Shown here: positions 48,840-48,878 of the stretch, piece by piece
Layout of the letters: each line of letters begins with the position of its first letter
How positions within the stretch are numbered: position 1 is the stretch's first letter
Source: Halothiobacillus neapolitanus
GTDB taxonomy: Bacteria; Pseudomonadota; Gammaproteobacteria; Halothiobacillales; Halothiobacillaceae
DNA: 48,878 bases
Assembly (NCBI GenBank): GCA_022730245.1
Contig: DZCK01000003.1
Coordinates: 1-48,878, forward strand
Direction: 5' to 3'
The notes under the pieces: generated by a model
Told to the model about the DNA's origin: nothing
What the model saw: the letters and a program-made list of their open reading frames with translations, nothing else
Database searches by the model: none
Position numbers and translations under genes: made by a program

Positions 48840-48878
48840 TCATAACAAGCCAACGCCGAGCATGGGGTAAATTTCTGC
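48840..48878 (-). CDS. Possible C-terminal end of an upstream gene (partial)
   Basis: On the minus strand an open frame enters from beyond the window and ends AEIYPMLGVGLL-stop at 48840, 33 nt before the bolA start. The hydrophobic tail would suit a membrane protein. Only 12 residues are visible, so neither identity nor reality can be judged. Confidence 0.25.
   Translation of the reverse strand, partial: AEIYPMLGVGLL

Overview
The window is a chromosomal segment of a gammaproteobacterium, apparently close to the replication-initiation locus. It carries rpmH-rnpA-yidD-yidC-mnmE reading left, directly beside dnaA-dnaN-recF-gyrB reading right. CmoA/CmoB, SelD/MnmH, UbiK, GlnE, YfbR, a SlyB-type lipoprotein and the gmk-rpoZ-spoT-ridA order all fit Gammaproteobacteria. 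A secreted DsrE-fold protein and the overall gene mix would suit a sulfur-oxidising, Halothiobacillus-like lineage, but that is only a tentative guess from protein style. No tRNA, rRNA, CRISPR array, prophage or transposase gene was seen.

Layout. 0.1-2.9 kb: a nitrogen operon on the minus strand (torF-like porin, glnK, amtB) with tandem NtrC-like sites and a sigma-54-like promoter. 2.9-4.7 kb: ubiK and the comM-type ATPase. 4.8-10.7 kb: cmoA-cmoB, selD-mnmH and mnmE, which all concern wobble uridine 34 of tRNA. 10.8-13.3 kb: yidC, yidD, rnpA, rpmH. 13.7-21.3 kb: dnaA, dnaN, recF, gyrB, then a lemA-GIDE pair. 21.3-25.0 kb: exonuclease III and glnE, converging with overlapping ends. 25-31.7 kb: small unknown genes, a secreted DsrE-like protein, a PPP phosphatase, rmuC, purH and a beta-hydroxyacid dehydrogenase. 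31.8-33.9 kb: two translationally coupled HD-domain nucleotide hydrolases (dgt-like, yfbR). 33.9-36.1 kb: trxB followed by two membrane proteins that look like the membrane parts of proton-translocating transhydrogenase without nucleotide-binding domains. 36.2-40.7 kb: hemH, a CinA-like MoCF protein, a HAD protein and a DegP/Q protease. 40.9-48.8 kb: a second exonuclease III, terC, a SlyB-like lipoprotein, dedA, gmk, rpoZ, spoT, ridA, an HDOD protein and bolA.

The most unusual non-coding content is: (i) two intergenic regions, upstream of cmoA and of selD, sharing matching blocks at exactly the same spacing and each carrying DnaA-box-like 9-mers, while the rpmH-dnaA gap shows none; (ii) a roughly 162-bp dispersed element with terminal inverted repeats and internal hairpins, present twice; (iii) a compact set of mutually exclusive hairpins between rpmH and dnaA. 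The most unusual coding content is the transhydrogenase-like membrane pair behind trxB and the GIDE protein with a perfect EF-hand loop behind lemA.

GlnK, AmtB and GlnE form a nitrogen-sensing set: ammonium entry, PII signalling and glutamine synthetase adenylylation. DnaA/DnaN/RecF/GyrB, two exonuclease III paralogues, RmuC, Dgt and YfbR form a DNA replication, repair and dNTP-homeostasis set. RpoZ, SpoT and Gmk form the guanine-nucleotide/ppGpp set.
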